This document shows, piece after piece, positions 1 through 9,125 of a stretch of DNA of 48,332 bases. The number at the start of each line of letters is the position of its first letter. Within the stretch, counting starts at the first letter, position 1. The notes beneath the pieces were generated by a model. It was not told where the DNA came from, made no database searches, and was given only the letters and a program-made list of their open reading frames with translations. Position numbers and translations under genes: made by a program. This stretch comes from CAYQCH01 sp964415935 (GTDB taxonomy: Bacteria > Patescibacteriota > Patescibacteriia > VMEV01 > CAYQCH01), in contig CAYQCH010000003.1 in NCBI GenBank assembly GCA_964415935.1, positions 1 through 48,332 on the forward strand, written 5' to 3'.

Positions 1-1202
1 ATGTCTTTTTTGGCATACGCTTCCAGCAAGGCGCGGTCGATAAGCGAATCGTCGCCGTGCGTCAGGCGGTCTTGCGGGTTGTTGGGGTCCTGCAGCATCA
101 GGCGCACCAGGCCTTTCATGGCAATGACGGCCGAACGCAGGATGTCGCCGGCGGCGATTTGCGTGCCCACGGCGCGCGGCAGGTCAAACGGGTTAATCTT
201 GCTTTCCGAGGACAGCGAGACGTTGATGAACGTGCCGCCCACGGCATCGGAAAGATGCTTGTATTCCATTTCCGGGTCGATGACGATGACATCCGCGCCC
301 ATCATAAGGCTGCGCAAAATCTCCAGCTTGATGGCATAGCTTTTGCCCGCGCCGGACGTGGCAAAAACCGTATAATTGGCATTCTGCAACGAAAAACGGT
401 CGTAAATGATCAAGCTGTTGTTGTGGCGGTTGATGCCGTAGAGCACGCCCGTGTCGGACGTCAGGTCGGACGACATGAACGGAAAGCTGGAAGCCGCCGG
501 CGACGAATTCATGTTAAAACCGATCATGATTTCGTCATTTCCCAACGGCAGCGTAGAGTTAAATCCCTGTTCCGTCTGAAAAAAAGACCGGCGCGACGTT
601 ACCAGCTGGCCTCCCAGCATGAGTTCCACGCGCTCCGTCAGCTTGTCCAGCGCTTCCACGTTCTTTTCGTATAGCGTTACGTACAACCCGAATTGGAAAA
701 AACGCTCTGAGCCTTGCGTCAGCTGATCGCGCAAGCCTTCAATGTCGCGCAAAGCGGTTTCGTCTTCCGGATTGCGCGGTTTTCCGCTTTCCGCGTCGCC
801 GGAAATTTGCGCCTGCAAGATACCCACTTTTTTCTTCAGCTGTTTAAGGATGATGGCCGAATCAATGGGATAAAAGAACATGCCCACGTCCAGCGTCTGG
901 CTTAGGTTGAGAATGGGGGCGAACCAGCCCACGCCAATCACGCGCGGATAATCCACCACAAACAGCGTGCGCACGAACCATTCGCCCAGGCGCAAATATT
1001 GCGGCGTAACCTCCATGGACGACGGCGCGATGATGTCGCGGACAGTTACGACGCCGCGCCGGTAGACGCGTTCCTCTTCCAGCAACTGGCGCTCCACCTG
1101 CGTCTTGGCCTTTTGCGCCTCTTTGGCGGCCCGGCCTTTCAATTTCACTTCCGGTTCCTCTGTGGGAAGCCGCGAAGCCTGTAAATTCGTTCCGTTGGCC
1201 AT
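1..1202 (-). CDS. virB4: VirB4-family type IV secretion ATPase (C-terminal part outside window)
   Basis: This reading frame starts with ATG at 1202 on the minus strand and stays open to the window edge, giving about 400 residues. A charged N-terminal stretch is followed by the VirB4/TraE/CagE N-terminal region. The Walker A motif TSGAGKSYAIK lies near residue 285, and a Walker B-like strand (ADVIVIDPEMEY) follows. VirB4 proteins are hexameric ATPases that power type IV secretion, conjugation or DNA uptake at the inner membrane. The gene begins 4 bases after the stop of the TraC-like gene, as the last visible member of the operon starting at 7698. The remaining ATPase motifs lie outside the window. 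Confidence 0.9.
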   Translation of the reverse strand, partial: MANGTNLQASRLPTEEPEVKLKGRAAKEAQKAKTQVERQLLEEERVYRRGVVTVRDIIAPSSMEVTPQYLRLGEWFVRTLFVVDYPRVIGVGWFAPILNLSQTLDVGMFFYPIDSAIILKQLKKKVGILQAQISGDAESGKPRNPEDETALRDIEGLRDQLTQGSERFFQFGLYVTLYEKNVEALDKLTERVELMLGGQLVTSRRSFFQTEQGFNSTLPLGNDEIMIGFNMNSSPAASSFPFMSSDLTSDTGVLYGINRHNNSLIIYDRFSLQNANYTVFATSGAGKSYAIKLEILRSLMMGADVIVIDPEMEYKHLSDAVGGTFINVSLSSESKINPFDLPRAVGTQIAAGDILRSAVIAMKGLVRLMLQDPNNPQDRLTHGDDSLIDRALLEAYAKKD

Positions 1203-1206
1203 ATGG

Positions 1207-1902
1207 TTAAATCATGCCGGTTACCTGTTCAACATCAAGCTTGTTTACGTCCTTAATGCGCTGCTGTTCGGAAATATCCGGATTATACGACTCGTAGTAC
1301 AGTTCAATCAGGTTTTGCGTGTTCAACACCACGCTGTTCAGCCCCATACCCTGCAGGCCCGACAGCACCAGGTCGACGCGCTGCATGAGCACCTTGCGGC
1401 GCTCCAGGAATTTTTTTCGCTGCAACGTAACGCGCGTGGCGGGAATAAACAGGCTCTGGAAGCGGTCCATGAATCCGCGTTGCGTATCTTGTCCCGGCGC
1501 GTACGGGACGACGACGTAAAACCGCTTGCTCATGATTTCGCCCAGTTCCACGAGTTCGGCCACAAAGTTGCGGTAATCCGCGATCTGCAATTTCAGCAAA
1601 TCATTGGTTTGCTCGCGGTACTTCTGGTCCAATGAGGCGATGTAATTGTCGATGTTCAGCTTGCGCGACTGGATGACAATCTGAATGGGAAACTTCAATG
1701 AATTGAGAAATTGCGTGTACGACGAAACGGTGGCGTTCTGCTCCTGCTCGGACTTCAGAGAAAAATTCAACGACGACGTCAAGATCACGGCGCGCAATGT
1801 GCCGTCTTTCATGACCACCACGTCATCTTGAATCTGCGCGATGTCGATATATCGCTGGGTGGAGGCTGCCGGTTTGTTTCCTGCAAGTTTTTTGGAACGC
1901 AT
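1207..1902 (-). CDS. TraC-like protein of the VirB4/PrgI cluster
   Basis: A 231-residue soluble protein starting at ATG 1902, 3 bases after the prgI-like gene stops. It has the mixed alpha/beta pattern of the small TraC-like domain often found between PrgI and VirB4 in CPR and Gram-positive type IV systems. An early segment (QDDVVVMKDGTLRAVI) and a central segment (KRFYVVVPYAP) fit the N-terminal half of larger VirB4/TraC proteins. No Walker motif is present, so it is not itself an ATPase. It probably forms the non-catalytic partner domain of the following ATPase, as if VirB4 were split in two. Family assignment rests on position and general pattern. Confidence 0.75.
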   Translation of the reverse strand: MRSKKLAGNKPAASTQRYIDIAQIQDDVVVMKDGTLRAVILTSSLNFSLKSEQEQNATVSSYTQFLNSLKFPIQIVIQSRKLNIDNYIASLDQKYREQTNDLLKLQIADYRNFVAELVELGEIMSKRFYVVVPYAPGQDTQRGFMDRFQSLFIPATRVTLQRKKFLERRKVLMQRVDLVLSGLQGMGLNSVVLNTQNLIELYYESYNPDISEQQRIKDVNKLDVEQVTGMI

Positions 1903-1905
1903 ACG

Positions 1906-2382
1906 TTATGGCTGAGCCTTCTTTGTTTCAGGCGTCTGGGGCAGCCGGATTTCAAGGACATCTTCCCCCTGGTAACTGCCGCCCGTGTCCACGACCAGGG
2001 CCAGCTGCGACAACTGGGATGAACTAAACCGACGGCGCGGCGCCGGAGGCGCGACTTCTTCCTCCTTCTTTACCTTGATGTAATGGCGCAGTTCAGCATC
2101 GCTTAACTCCTTGTTCCAGACGCGAATGGAAGGTTTTTTTGTCCGTTCAATAAAGTTGATCAGGAAAAAATGGAAAGGCCGGCCGTTAATTTTGAGGAAT
2201 GCCAGCACGCCGGCAGCCAGGGCAATAAGGACGGTGGCTCCAATGAAGTAAGCAAACCGCAACACGGCATAAGAAATGGCTACGAATATGCCGGCTACAA
2301 TCATGATCAAAAATTGCCGCACCGTGATGGGGCCGATGATCTTGTCTTCCGCATCGATGAATTTTGGTACGGTAAATTGCAT
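1906..2382 (-). CDS. prgI: PrgI-family membrane protein
   Basis: A 158-residue protein opening with MQFTVPKFIDAEDKIIGPIT, the typical PrgI start. Two hydrophobic helices follow at about residues 25-43 and 46-64, then a basic segment and a proline-rich cytoplasmic tail. PrgI proteins are small inner-membrane parts of type IV secretion systems of Gram-positives and CPR, and correspond to VirB3. The gene sits one base after the 383-aa gene and 3 bases before the TraC-like gene, so the three are translationally linked. The tail after residue 110 (KKEEEVAPPAPRRRF) is longer than the minimal PrgI domain and may contact other components. Confidence 0.85.
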   Translation of the reverse strand: MQFTVPKFIDAEDKIIGPITVRQFLIMIVAGIFVAISYAVLRFAYFIGATVLIALAAGVLAFLKINGRPFHFFLINFIERTKKPSIRVWNKELSDAELRHYIKVKKEEEVAPPAPRRRFSSSQLSQLALVVDTGGSYQGEDVLEIRLPQTPETKKAQP

Positions 2383-2383
2383 G

Positions 2384-3535
2384 TTAGGCGGTTATGCGCT
2401 CGTTAAGCTCGGCCACGGCCTGCCATTCATCCCAGGACAGTTGCGACGCGCCGCCGCCACCCAGCATCTCTTGCATGGGCTTGCTGTCTTCCAGGCTTTG
2501 CTTGGCAGCCAGCAAATAGGCCTTCATGACATCGGAACTGCGCCAGGCCTGAATGCCTCGCAGGCGCTGGGCATAGCCATCCTGTTCCAATAAATCCAGG
2601 TTCGCTTCGATTTTCTTCACGCGATCCGCCGGATTGGGCGCCAACCTGCGCCAGGTGGCCAGGTCATAGGCCAGCTCATCGACCGGACCGCCAATCGGAC
2701 GGCTCGGCTTTTGGATGTCGGACAGCATGGGACGCGGCGCGGCCGCTGACGGAAGGGAGAATGCCTGTTTGGAAGCCTGCGGGCTGATGGGAAAATACGG
2801 CACATCTGCGGCAGCGGCTTTGTCGAGCGCGACTTTGGCCGGCATGCCGATCTCTTTGCCTACTGGCGCCATGGTGGACGTCATGGGCTTGGAGATGGGA
2901 TTTTCCGGTTTCGTAACAGGCCTGACGCCGTTAGACGGCTGCTCCGGCGCGGTGCCGGCGGCTTGCATGATACCCGCAACGTCCTGTTCGCTCAGGCCGG
3001 CGCCGCCGTCGCGAATATCCTTCATGAGGTTTTGTCGCGTCTCAAACGGCTTGCGCACCTGCTTAAGATGCGCCACCAGAGCCTTGGCCACGCGGCCGCG
3101 CACTTCCCCGCTGGCGAAGGTTATGCCGCTTTTGTTGATGATGACATCAGCTTTGGCCAGCAATTCCTGGTCAGCCATGCCGCGGACAGGCGGAGTGGAA
3201 GGCTGAGGCGCCGGTTGTGGCGGCTGCGGACGGCTTATTACCGGCTGAGCGGATTGTGCGGCGGGTTTCGCAGGGACAGCCGGCGTCGAAGGCATAGATG
3301 GCGCAGCAGGACGCCCGGGAGCCGCAGGCGCGCTCGCCATGGCGCGAGGTTGCATCGGCTGCGAGGCTGGCTTGGCATCCGGAGCGCGCTTTGGACCGAC
3401 ATCGCCAGCGGACGGTGCGTCTTTAACCTCATCCAGCGGCACAAACTTCCCTTCTCTCAAAATCTTATAGGTACCATCCTGGTCGCGGATGATGATGTCG
3501 TTATCCTGATGCTTATGTTTGTTTTCGTCTGCCAT
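2384..3535 (-). CDS. Unknown protein of the secretion operon, Pro/Ala-rich linker
   Basis: 383 residues with no signal peptide or membrane segment. The N-terminus (residues 1-40) is charged. Residues 45-125 form a low-complexity Pro/Ala/Gln linker. A helical domain around 125-215 contains a segment ITFASGEVRGRVAKALVAHL, and the C-terminal 110 residues are helical and acidic. I do not recognise the family. It starts at ATG 3535 and ends one base before prgI, so it is very likely a cytoplasmic accessory subunit or regulator of the secretion system. The linker suggests two domains tethered flexibly. Function is inferred from position only. Confidence 0.7.
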   Translation of the reverse strand: MADENKHKHQDNDIIIRDQDGTYKILREGKFVPLDEVKDAPSAGDVGPKRAPDAKPASQPMQPRAMASAPAAPGRPAAPSMPSTPAVPAKPAAQSAQPVISRPQPPQPAPQPSTPPVRGMADQELLAKADVIINKSGITFASGEVRGRVAKALVAHLKQVRKPFETRQNLMKDIRDGGAGLSEQDVAGIMQAAGTAPEQPSNGVRPVTKPENPISKPMTSTMAPVGKEIGMPAKVALDKAAAADVPYFPISPQASKQAFSLPSAAAPRPMLSDIQKPSRPIGGPVDELAYDLATWRRLAPNPADRVKKIEANLDLLEQDGYAQRLRGIQAWRSSDVMKAYLLAAKQSLEDSKPMQEMLGGGGASQLSWDEWQAVAELNERITA

Positions 3536-3555
3536 ATGAATCTATTTTACCAAAG

Positions 3556-4884
3556 CTAGTACCTCCACACGAGTTTATTCTGGGCCGGATCGTATGTGAC
3601 TACCGTTTTCAGCTCTTTTAGCGAGAGCGGCAGGCGTTGCACCACCTCAAAACTTTGCCAGGCGGCTTCTTCGGGAGAAAGCTTAAAGCGCTGGCTAAAG
3701 ACAATCTGCAGCAATGCCTGCAGAGCCATGGGGCTGGTGGGCGACTGGCGCACGACGTCTTTATTTTTCTCCCCAATGGCCGGCGGCAGCTCCGTTTGCA
3801 GCAACGTGAGGATGCTGGAATGGCGCATGAAGTTGATGAAGCGTTCCTGGTCAGATAGCACGAATTGCAAAATTTCCTTGGCCAGCACCATGTCAGCTTC
3901 CTGGCCGCGAGACATGGCCTTATGCAGCATGGCTACCAATGCGGCGGTACGGTTGGGCAACGGCACGCCTGATGCCGCCACGCGATGCGCGAAACGGGAC
4001 TTCTGGTCACCGACAAATTGCGCAAAATTCTGCTGGAACTGTTCAGGATTCAATGTCGCGACCGGAACGGCTGGCGTGGAGGATAAATTTGGCCTGAACT
4101 CGCCAAATTCTTCTGGATACCCAGTGATGAGATCGGCCAAAAGATCCAACGGGAGTTTGTTTTCACGCGCAAGAGCCTTGTACTGCTTGCGCGTGTCTGG
4201 ATCATACAACTCGCGCACGGCGCCATCACCAACCAACAAGATCCGATCATTTTCATCACGGAAAATTGTTACTTCCTCATATGCTTCCAGATCATCGGAT
4301 CGCAACCGCAAAAATTCATATATGGATATCAACTGCTTCAGTTTCGCCTGTTCTGGTCTGGGGAGAGACTGCACGTCCTTGTTTTGTGATAAAAAGCGTG
4401 CCGTCTGTACATTCGTAACACGGCCTTCATTGATGGAAGAAATGTAGAGCTTTAACCAGTTCGAGACCGTGGGAGAAACCTGCTCAGAACCAAGCTGAAT
4501 TTTGTTTTTGCCAAACGGCTGATTACAGCGTTCCATGGCCGCGCGCCATTTGTCACGCCATTCATTCCTCTCTTCAACATAAAACGACTGGACCAAAGCC
4601 GCCTTCAATACTTCAATGATGTTAATAGTGGGCGGCAAATCGATAATGTCAACGGTATTGGACTCAAACAACTGTTCAATCGTGTTTTCAGACAAAAATC
4701 GCAGCGCCACAAAAGCCATTTTCGCCCTGTTGGAATCCAACAATCGCAAGGTCTGCTCGTCTTTTGGCTTACGATCAGACAACAAAAACTCCAATTCCTT
4801 CATGGCGTCAAATGCCAGAGATCCGTCTGACGTATACAAGGCTTCGGAAATGCGCTCAGAGAGCGGTGTCGTATTATCTGCCAT
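3556..4884 (-). CDS. Unknown cytoplasmic protein of the secretion operon
   Basis: 442 residues, ATG at 4884, ending 20 bases before the next gene. No signal peptide and no convincing membrane helix. The protein is mostly predicted helical with regularly spaced charged residues. A short basic/acidic strand region around residues 205-235 (TIFRDENDRILLVGDGAVRE) reads like a small beta meander. I recognise no motif. Because it lies between the VirB6-like gene and the PrgI/VirB4 genes on one strand with short gaps, it is probably a lineage-specific part of the same machine. Codon use resembles its neighbours, so recent transfer is unlikely. Confidence 0.7.
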   Translation of the reverse strand: MADNTTPLSERISEALYTSDGSLAFDAMKELEFLLSDRKPKDEQTLRLLDSNRAKMAFVALRFLSENTIEQLFESNTVDIIDLPPTINIIEVLKAALVQSFYVEERNEWRDKWRAAMERCNQPFGKNKIQLGSEQVSPTVSNWLKLYISSINEGRVTNVQTARFLSQNKDVQSLPRPEQAKLKQLISIYEFLRLRSDDLEAYEEVTIFRDENDRILLVGDGAVRELYDPDTRKQYKALARENKLPLDLLADLITGYPEEFGEFRPNLSSTPAVPVATLNPEQFQQNFAQFVGDQKSRFAHRVAASGVPLPNRTAALVAMLHKAMSRGQEADMVLAKEILQFVLSDQERFINFMRHSSILTLLQTELPPAIGEKNKDVVRQSPTSPMALQALLQIVFSQRFKLSPEEAAWQSFEVVQRLPLSLKELKTVVTYDPAQNKLVWRY

Positions 4885-4893
4885 ACACTAAGA

Positions 4894-7698
4894 CTACCCT
4901 TGCTTAAGGTTTTCGTTCAAAATATCCACATGCTCTTTCTTGATGCCGAACTTTTCAGCATTATCCACCAAAAACTGCTTGGTGTTACGTGGAATTCTTC
5001 CTAATGTCGTTTCATTGGTAATAATCGGCGCGAAGTCTTCCAACTTCAGACGCTCCGAGATGCCTTCGTCCGCAACATACTTGTTTGTGATTGGATCCTT
5101 ATATCCCAACCCATCGCGGCCAAACTTGCGCAGCATATCTTCCAAACTCTGGCCTTCTGTACGATTCTTGATAATTTGTTTCCGCTGCTCCTTCTTTACC
5201 AATTCGAAATCTTTTGTAAGACCATCCATTCTGACCCATCCAGTGTCCGCGAGCTTATTGGCTCCAGCATTTCGGCCCTGCATTTCGGAAATGATGTTTA
5301 ATGCATCCTGCCGTTCAAATCCAAGCTCCTGCTCCAGGTGATCTACCACCGCTGCGCGACCTTCAATCGTGGCCGTAAATTTTGGATTCAAGCGCAGCAG
5401 GACATCATCCGCATTCCCCTGCTTGGCGGCTTGCAGCAAATCACCGGCAAATTTTTCACGGTTGTCGCGGTTATCGTTTGAACGTAATTGCGAATACAAA
5501 TCTTCTAAGTCGTATTTAACATCCCGCTCAAAGTTTTGAGAAACATAGTCCTTGATTTTATCCATGATGTCGGCACGAGAAGCCGCGCGGGCGACCTGCA
5601 CGTCTTTCTGACGTCGCTTGAGCTCTTTAATGGACCGCTCGCCGCGACCTTCCCATGTCGCATCCTTTTGCGAAATGCTTCCCGCAATCGTATTGCCAAC
5701 ACCGATATCCCCCTTTGAGCTCTTCAGAGCCTCGCTCATGGCTTTCAACTTGTCTCCGTTTTGGTCAATCCCCTGCACCCGCGCAACATCGGCATATGCC
5801 GTTTCATCGTAGGCGTCACCGATTGCAGCCCTGGCTTCGTTTATTTGAGGGTTAAGCGCGTTGATCTGCGCATTGAGTTCCGCCGCGCGCACGGTGTCAC
5901 CACTTTCAAACGCATCGTCTCGCAACCGTTCAGTTTGCTTCAACTGATTCCTAAGGCCGGCCAGTTTTCCATATCGGTCAAAATTACCTGCGACTTCCAG
6001 CAATTTAGCGCGCGTCATGCCACCGTACACCCCCTGCTGCTCGGCAGAAAGGTTTTGATACACAAGTTTGGACTTGGAATCATCACGATATGCCTGACCT
6101 TGCGTCTTTAATTGATCCAAAGAACCCCGCTCCACGCGCCCAAACCCAAGCGTGGCGACAAGCCGAGATTTTAAATTGCCAAAGCTTTCACCTTTCACGA
6201 AACCCCGATTCCCTGATAAATAGCCATACGCTGCGGCCCCTAGCCCCCCGCGCTCGGAAAGCCATGCAAGCGTCGAAGCCTGCTTTCTTTCTGCATCAAT
6301 CGCAATACGCTCGCGCTTATCTTGCAAGCCACCCTTTACTCCCTCCCATGCCTGCCAGGGTTTTAAAAGACCAACAGGAATGCCCGTGCGTTTTGTAACC
6401 AGATCCGCGCCAAGGGAATACGTGCTTGCGGCGGCGCCCAGTAGCGACTTGGGAGTTTTTTTAAGCAAGCTTGCAAAGTTATCAATGCCGCTGACATCGC
6501 GGGCCAGACGCCCCCCGCGTACGCCCATCTGCTCGATGATTTCCAACGCAATAAACATCATGCCCAGCGAGATGAGATAGCCGACAAAAATTTGCGGGTC
6601 GGCGGCGACGGTTGATACCGACGGCGGCAAGGACTGGCTTGGACTGAATCCGTACGAACTTTGCAAATTGTTCACGTAAAAAAGCGCGATGATGTAGAGG
6701 AAAAACGCCCCCACCGGCCCGACAATCACATGTTTTATGAACTCTTCAAGCCATTGCCCCCAGTACGAAGCCGCGCGACCCGGGGCGCCCCATAAGAAAA
6801 ACGCGAGCGGAGACAAAATCATGAGAAACCACAGCACCAGGATGCGGAACACCAGAATGATGCAGAACATGACTAATCCGCCGAGGGCAAACACCATCAT
6901 GATAATGGCGATAATAATGGACACCAGGATAGTAACGATATCCAATGGTTCTTTTGTCAAATTTGCCGAATTAATGGATCCGAAGACGCCTCCGATACTC
7001 TCGGAACCAAGGGCGGTAATTGCCGGCAAACGCAACCCCAAAACGTATACCGGTAAAATTTCAATCAGCTGCGCGCCGAATGTGCGCATAACCGAGTCGG
7101 CAAAACTGATGGCGAGCAAACAAATGGTACGGCTCAGATTTACAAGCAGTGCGGCGACAATCAACCGAGGCAACGTCGAACGAAAATTATACGGCTGAAA
7201 CCGGATAATCGTGGAAATGGCAATGGCAATAAGAACAACAATGAAAAAGCTATTGATAATATCTCGTACAATACTCCATCCCACCCCCACCTCTGACTGC
7301 GTCGCATACCCCCTGTAACTCAGCGCCCATTTAAGAATCTCGATGGCAAGTGAGAATAAATAACCAATAAACGAGATAATCTGCAGTAAAATTCCCGCAA
7401 TTGATAACAGGAACAAGTTCACGATGGATTTTCCAGCAGTCTGCAGAGCTCCGATGGGATCCGAGAAAAAACTGGTGTTACTTTCGTTCTGCTCGATGTC
7501 TCCAACGCCTGTGGCGCCGCCCCCCGCTCCCGCGTCGCCGCCCGCCTCGTCACCTCCGCCGGCTGCCGGAGCATCTCCACCCGCCGGCGCGTCTTCCGCC
7601 GCAACGGGCACCGGCAGAACAGCAAAAAAGGCTGGTGTGAACACGAGCACCAGAGCAAAGAATATCGCGGCCATTTTTTGTTTGACGTTGACGGCCAT
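4894..7698 (-). CDS. Large polytopic membrane protein, VirB6/TrbL-like
   Basis: 934 residues if translation starts at ATG 7698; a GTG at 7701 immediately before is the alternative. A signal peptide-like segment occupies residues 10-35. An Ala/Gly/Glu/Asp-rich spacer (about 36-75) and a hydrophobic block with at least six membrane helices up to about residue 390 follow. The rest (about 540 residues) is soluble, charged and helical, ending near a lysine-rich tail. This matches the VirB6/TrbL channel proteins, with an enlarged cytoplasmic or secreted domain as in many CPR and Gram-positive systems. It is the first gene of the operon, behind a good promoter at 7730-7758. The assignment is by topology and neighbours, not by a diagnostic motif. 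Confidence 0.7.
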   Translation of the reverse strand: MAVNVKQKMAAIFFALVLVFTPAFFAVLPVPVAAEDAPAGGDAPAAGGGDEAGGDAGAGGGATGVGDIEQNESNTSFFSDPIGALQTAGKSIVNLFLLSIAGILLQIISFIGYLFSLAIEILKWALSYRGYATQSEVGVGWSIVRDIINSFFIVVLIAIAISTIIRFQPYNFRSTLPRLIVAALLVNLSRTICLLAISFADSVMRTFGAQLIEILPVYVLGLRLPAITALGSESIGGVFGSINSANLTKEPLDIVTILVSIIIAIIMMVFALGGLVMFCIILVFRILVLWFLMILSPLAFFLWGAPGRAASYWGQWLEEFIKHVIVGPVGAFFLYIIALFYVNNLQSSYGFSPSQSLPPSVSTVAADPQIFVGYLISLGMMFIALEIIEQMGVRGGRLARDVSGIDNFASLLKKTPKSLLGAAASTYSLGADLVTKRTGIPVGLLKPWQAWEGVKGGLQDKRERIAIDAERKQASTLAWLSERGGLGAAAYGYLSGNRGFVKGESFGNLKSRLVATLGFGRVERGSLDQLKTQGQAYRDDSKSKLVYQNLSAEQQGVYGGMTRAKLLEVAGNFDRYGKLAGLRNQLKQTERLRDDAFESGDTVRAAELNAQINALNPQINEARAAIGDAYDETAYADVARVQGIDQNGDKLKAMSEALKSSKGDIGVGNTIAGSISQKDATWEGRGERSIKELKRRQKDVQVARAASRADIMDKIKDYVSQNFERDVKYDLEDLYSQLRSNDNRDNREKFAGDLLQAAKQGNADDVLLRLNPKFTATIEGRAAVVDHLEQELGFERQDALNIISEMQGRNAGANKLADTGWVRMDGLTKDFELVKKEQRKQIIKNRTEGQSLEDMLRKFGRDGLGYKDPITNKYVADEGISERLKLEDFAPIITNETTLGRIPRNTKQFLVDNAEKFGIKKEHVDILNENLKQG

Positions 7699-7729
7699 CA
7701 CAAGCGGAAACTGAAGTTGTTACGCCATA

Positions 7730-7758
7730 ATTCTACCACATTCCACAAGCGGCACCAA
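7730..7758 (-). promoter_or_regulatory. Promoter of the type IV secretion operon
   Basis: On the minus strand TTGGTG (7753-7758) and TAGAAT (7730-7735) are separated by exactly 17 bases, about 32 bases upstream of the start at 7698. It lies back to back with the exonuclease promoter on the other strand. Confidence 0.6.
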
Positions 7759-7760
7759 TC

Positions 7761-7789
7761 TTTACAGCCGCCTGCCGCTTTGCCACAAT
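7761..7789 (+). promoter_or_regulatory. Promoter of the DEDDh exonuclease gene
   Basis: TTTACA (7761-7766), 17-base spacer, CACAAT (7784-7789). Transcription would begin at about 7796, only some 4 bases before the ATG at 7800, so the mRNA should be nearly leaderless. Confidence 0.5.
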
Positions 7790-7799
7790 ACCCATCACT

Positions 7800-8318
7800 A
7801 TGAATGACGAACATTTCATCGTTTTTGACACGGAAACAACGGGCCTTTATCCACATCTTGGCGATGCCATCATTGAAATTGCCGGGCTGCGCATTGATAA
7901 AGAAGGCAACGTGCTCGACGAGTTTCAAAAATTTATCAACAGCGGCATTCCATCGCATCCCGAAACCATCCGTATTCATGGCCTGACCGACCAGTTCATT
8001 GCCAAGCACGGTGTAGCGCCGCAGGAAGTGTTCCCCGCTTTCATGCACTTTGTGGGTTCATCCACGCTGGTAGGACACAACATCCGTGAATTTGATATGA
8101 AATTCCTTAACAGGCACCTGTTGCAGGTGGGCCTGGCTCCGGCGGAAAATCCGCTTATCGACACGCTGGATCTAGCCCGCGCAAAACTGCCGCAGCTGGG
8201 CAATCACAAGCTGGGCACGCTGGCCGGCAAATTCGGCATCGATTATACCAAAGCGCATCGCGCCATTGAGGACGTGAAAATCAACGCGGAAGTCTTTATC
8301 CGCCTTTTGATGCTTTAA
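7800..8318 (+). CDS. DnaQ-like 3'-5' exonuclease (DEDDh)
   Basis: 172 residues containing all three exonuclease motifs: Exo I FDTETTGL near residue 9, Exo II GHNIREFDMKFL near residue 97, and Exo III HRAIEDVKINAE near residue 151. The metal-binding acidic residues and the general-base histidine are therefore present. Proteins of this size are stand-alone exonucleases or proofreading epsilon-like subunits that remove nucleotides from DNA or RNA 3' ends. The gene is alone on the plus strand, reads from a near-leaderless promoter, and its last 23 bases overlap the end of the convergent gene at 8296. Whether it serves the replicative polymerase or RNA turnover cannot be told. Confidence 0.9.
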   Translation: MNDEHFIVFDTETTGLYPHLGDAIIEIAGLRIDKEGNVLDEFQKFINSGIPSHPETIRIHGLTDQFIAKHGVAPQEVFPAFMHFVGSSTLVGHNIREFDMKFLNRHLLQVGLAPAENPLIDTLDLARAKLPQLGNHKLGTLAGKFGIDYTKAHRAIEDVKINAEVFIRLLML

Positions 8319-9033
8319 GCAAGGCGCCGACGGCCTTCCCTGCGCCCGCCGATGTTTTGGACCTGCTGGCCTGCCCAGCGCCTTCATATGACTTTTGCCG
8401 CTCATAGCGGCGGATGACCACGTACACGAGAATGGCCGTCGTCGTCCATTCCGGCAACACTTCCCCGACTACGGGAATAAGGCCGATACCCGCGGCCATA
8501 GCAGAACGCTCCAACATCGTCCTCTTCAGATGCTTGGGCGCGCGCCGGATGATGAGATAGATATAGGCTGACCAGGTGATGGGAAACAATACCCAGGCGA
8601 CAAGCCAGCCGATGCCGATAAGATCAAAAACCAAGGGCAGGCCGTCCTGAGCCAGGGCAAAAAACCCAAACGCAATGAATGTGCGAAGACCGATGGGATT
8701 GGGATAATTCGGGTCTTCGGGTTCTGACGTTTGGTTGCGGTTTTGCTGGCGGGATGAAGCAGCAAGCCTGCGTTGGGCCGCCCCGATGCCGCGGCCAGCC
8801 CCGGGGGTCGAACGCAAGGCGCGCGCACTCCCGGGCACCGTCAGGCCGTTTTGCGATGGCGGCGCGGAATCTCGCGCCCCGGAGGGCTGGGCTGCGCCCG
8901 GCTGCGGCACGTTCAGCGGCGGCTGCGAAACCTGCTGCTGCAAACGCGCGCGGTTTCGCGCCGCGTCCAATTGGGATGCGGTCTGCTGGGGGTCAAATCC
9001 CCCTGTTTTCATGGAAGCGGGCAAATCAGCCAT
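8296..9033 (-). CDS. Membrane protein with long disordered N-terminus
   Basis: 245 residues from ATG 9033; upstream in-frame codons lie in the terminator of the preceding gene and are excluded. Residues 1-110 are rich in Gln, Pro, Ala and Ser and look disordered. Three or four hydrophobic segments follow (about 115-135, 138-160, 180-200), with a pair of basic loops between them. The C-terminus is short and basic. A stretch LIPVVGEVLPEWTTT between helices resembles small membrane proteins found beside CPR secretion genes. I do not recognise a named family. The gene converges with the exonuclease gene and overlaps it by 23 bases, so antisense interference is possible. Confidence 0.75.
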   Translation of the reverse strand: MADLPASMKTGGFDPQQTASQLDAARNRARLQQQVSQPPLNVPQPGAAQPSGARDSAPPSQNGLTVPGSARALRSTPGAGRGIGAAQRRLAASSRQQNRNQTSEPEDPNYPNPIGLRTFIAFGFFALAQDGLPLVFDLIGIGWLVAWVLFPITWSAYIYLIIRRAPKHLKRTMLERSAMAAGIGLIPVVGEVLPEWTTTAILVYVVIRRYERQKSYEGAGQASRSKTSAGAGKAVGALLKASKGG

Positions 9034-9060
9034 ATAGCGGCATTGTACCAATCCGGGAGT

Positions 9061-9107
9061 GGAAAAAGAAACGGCGCAGGTTGCGTGGGGGACACAACCT
9101 GCGCCGT
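9061..9107 (-). terminator. Strong intrinsic terminator after the M23-type gene
   Basis: A perfect 13-bp inverted repeat (ACGGCGCAGGTTG at 9071-9083, its complement at 9095-9107) with an 11-base loop is followed on the minus strand by a T-rich run (rc of 9061-9070). Confidence 0.9.
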
Positions 9108-9125
9108 TTTGGGAGGGCGCGGCGC

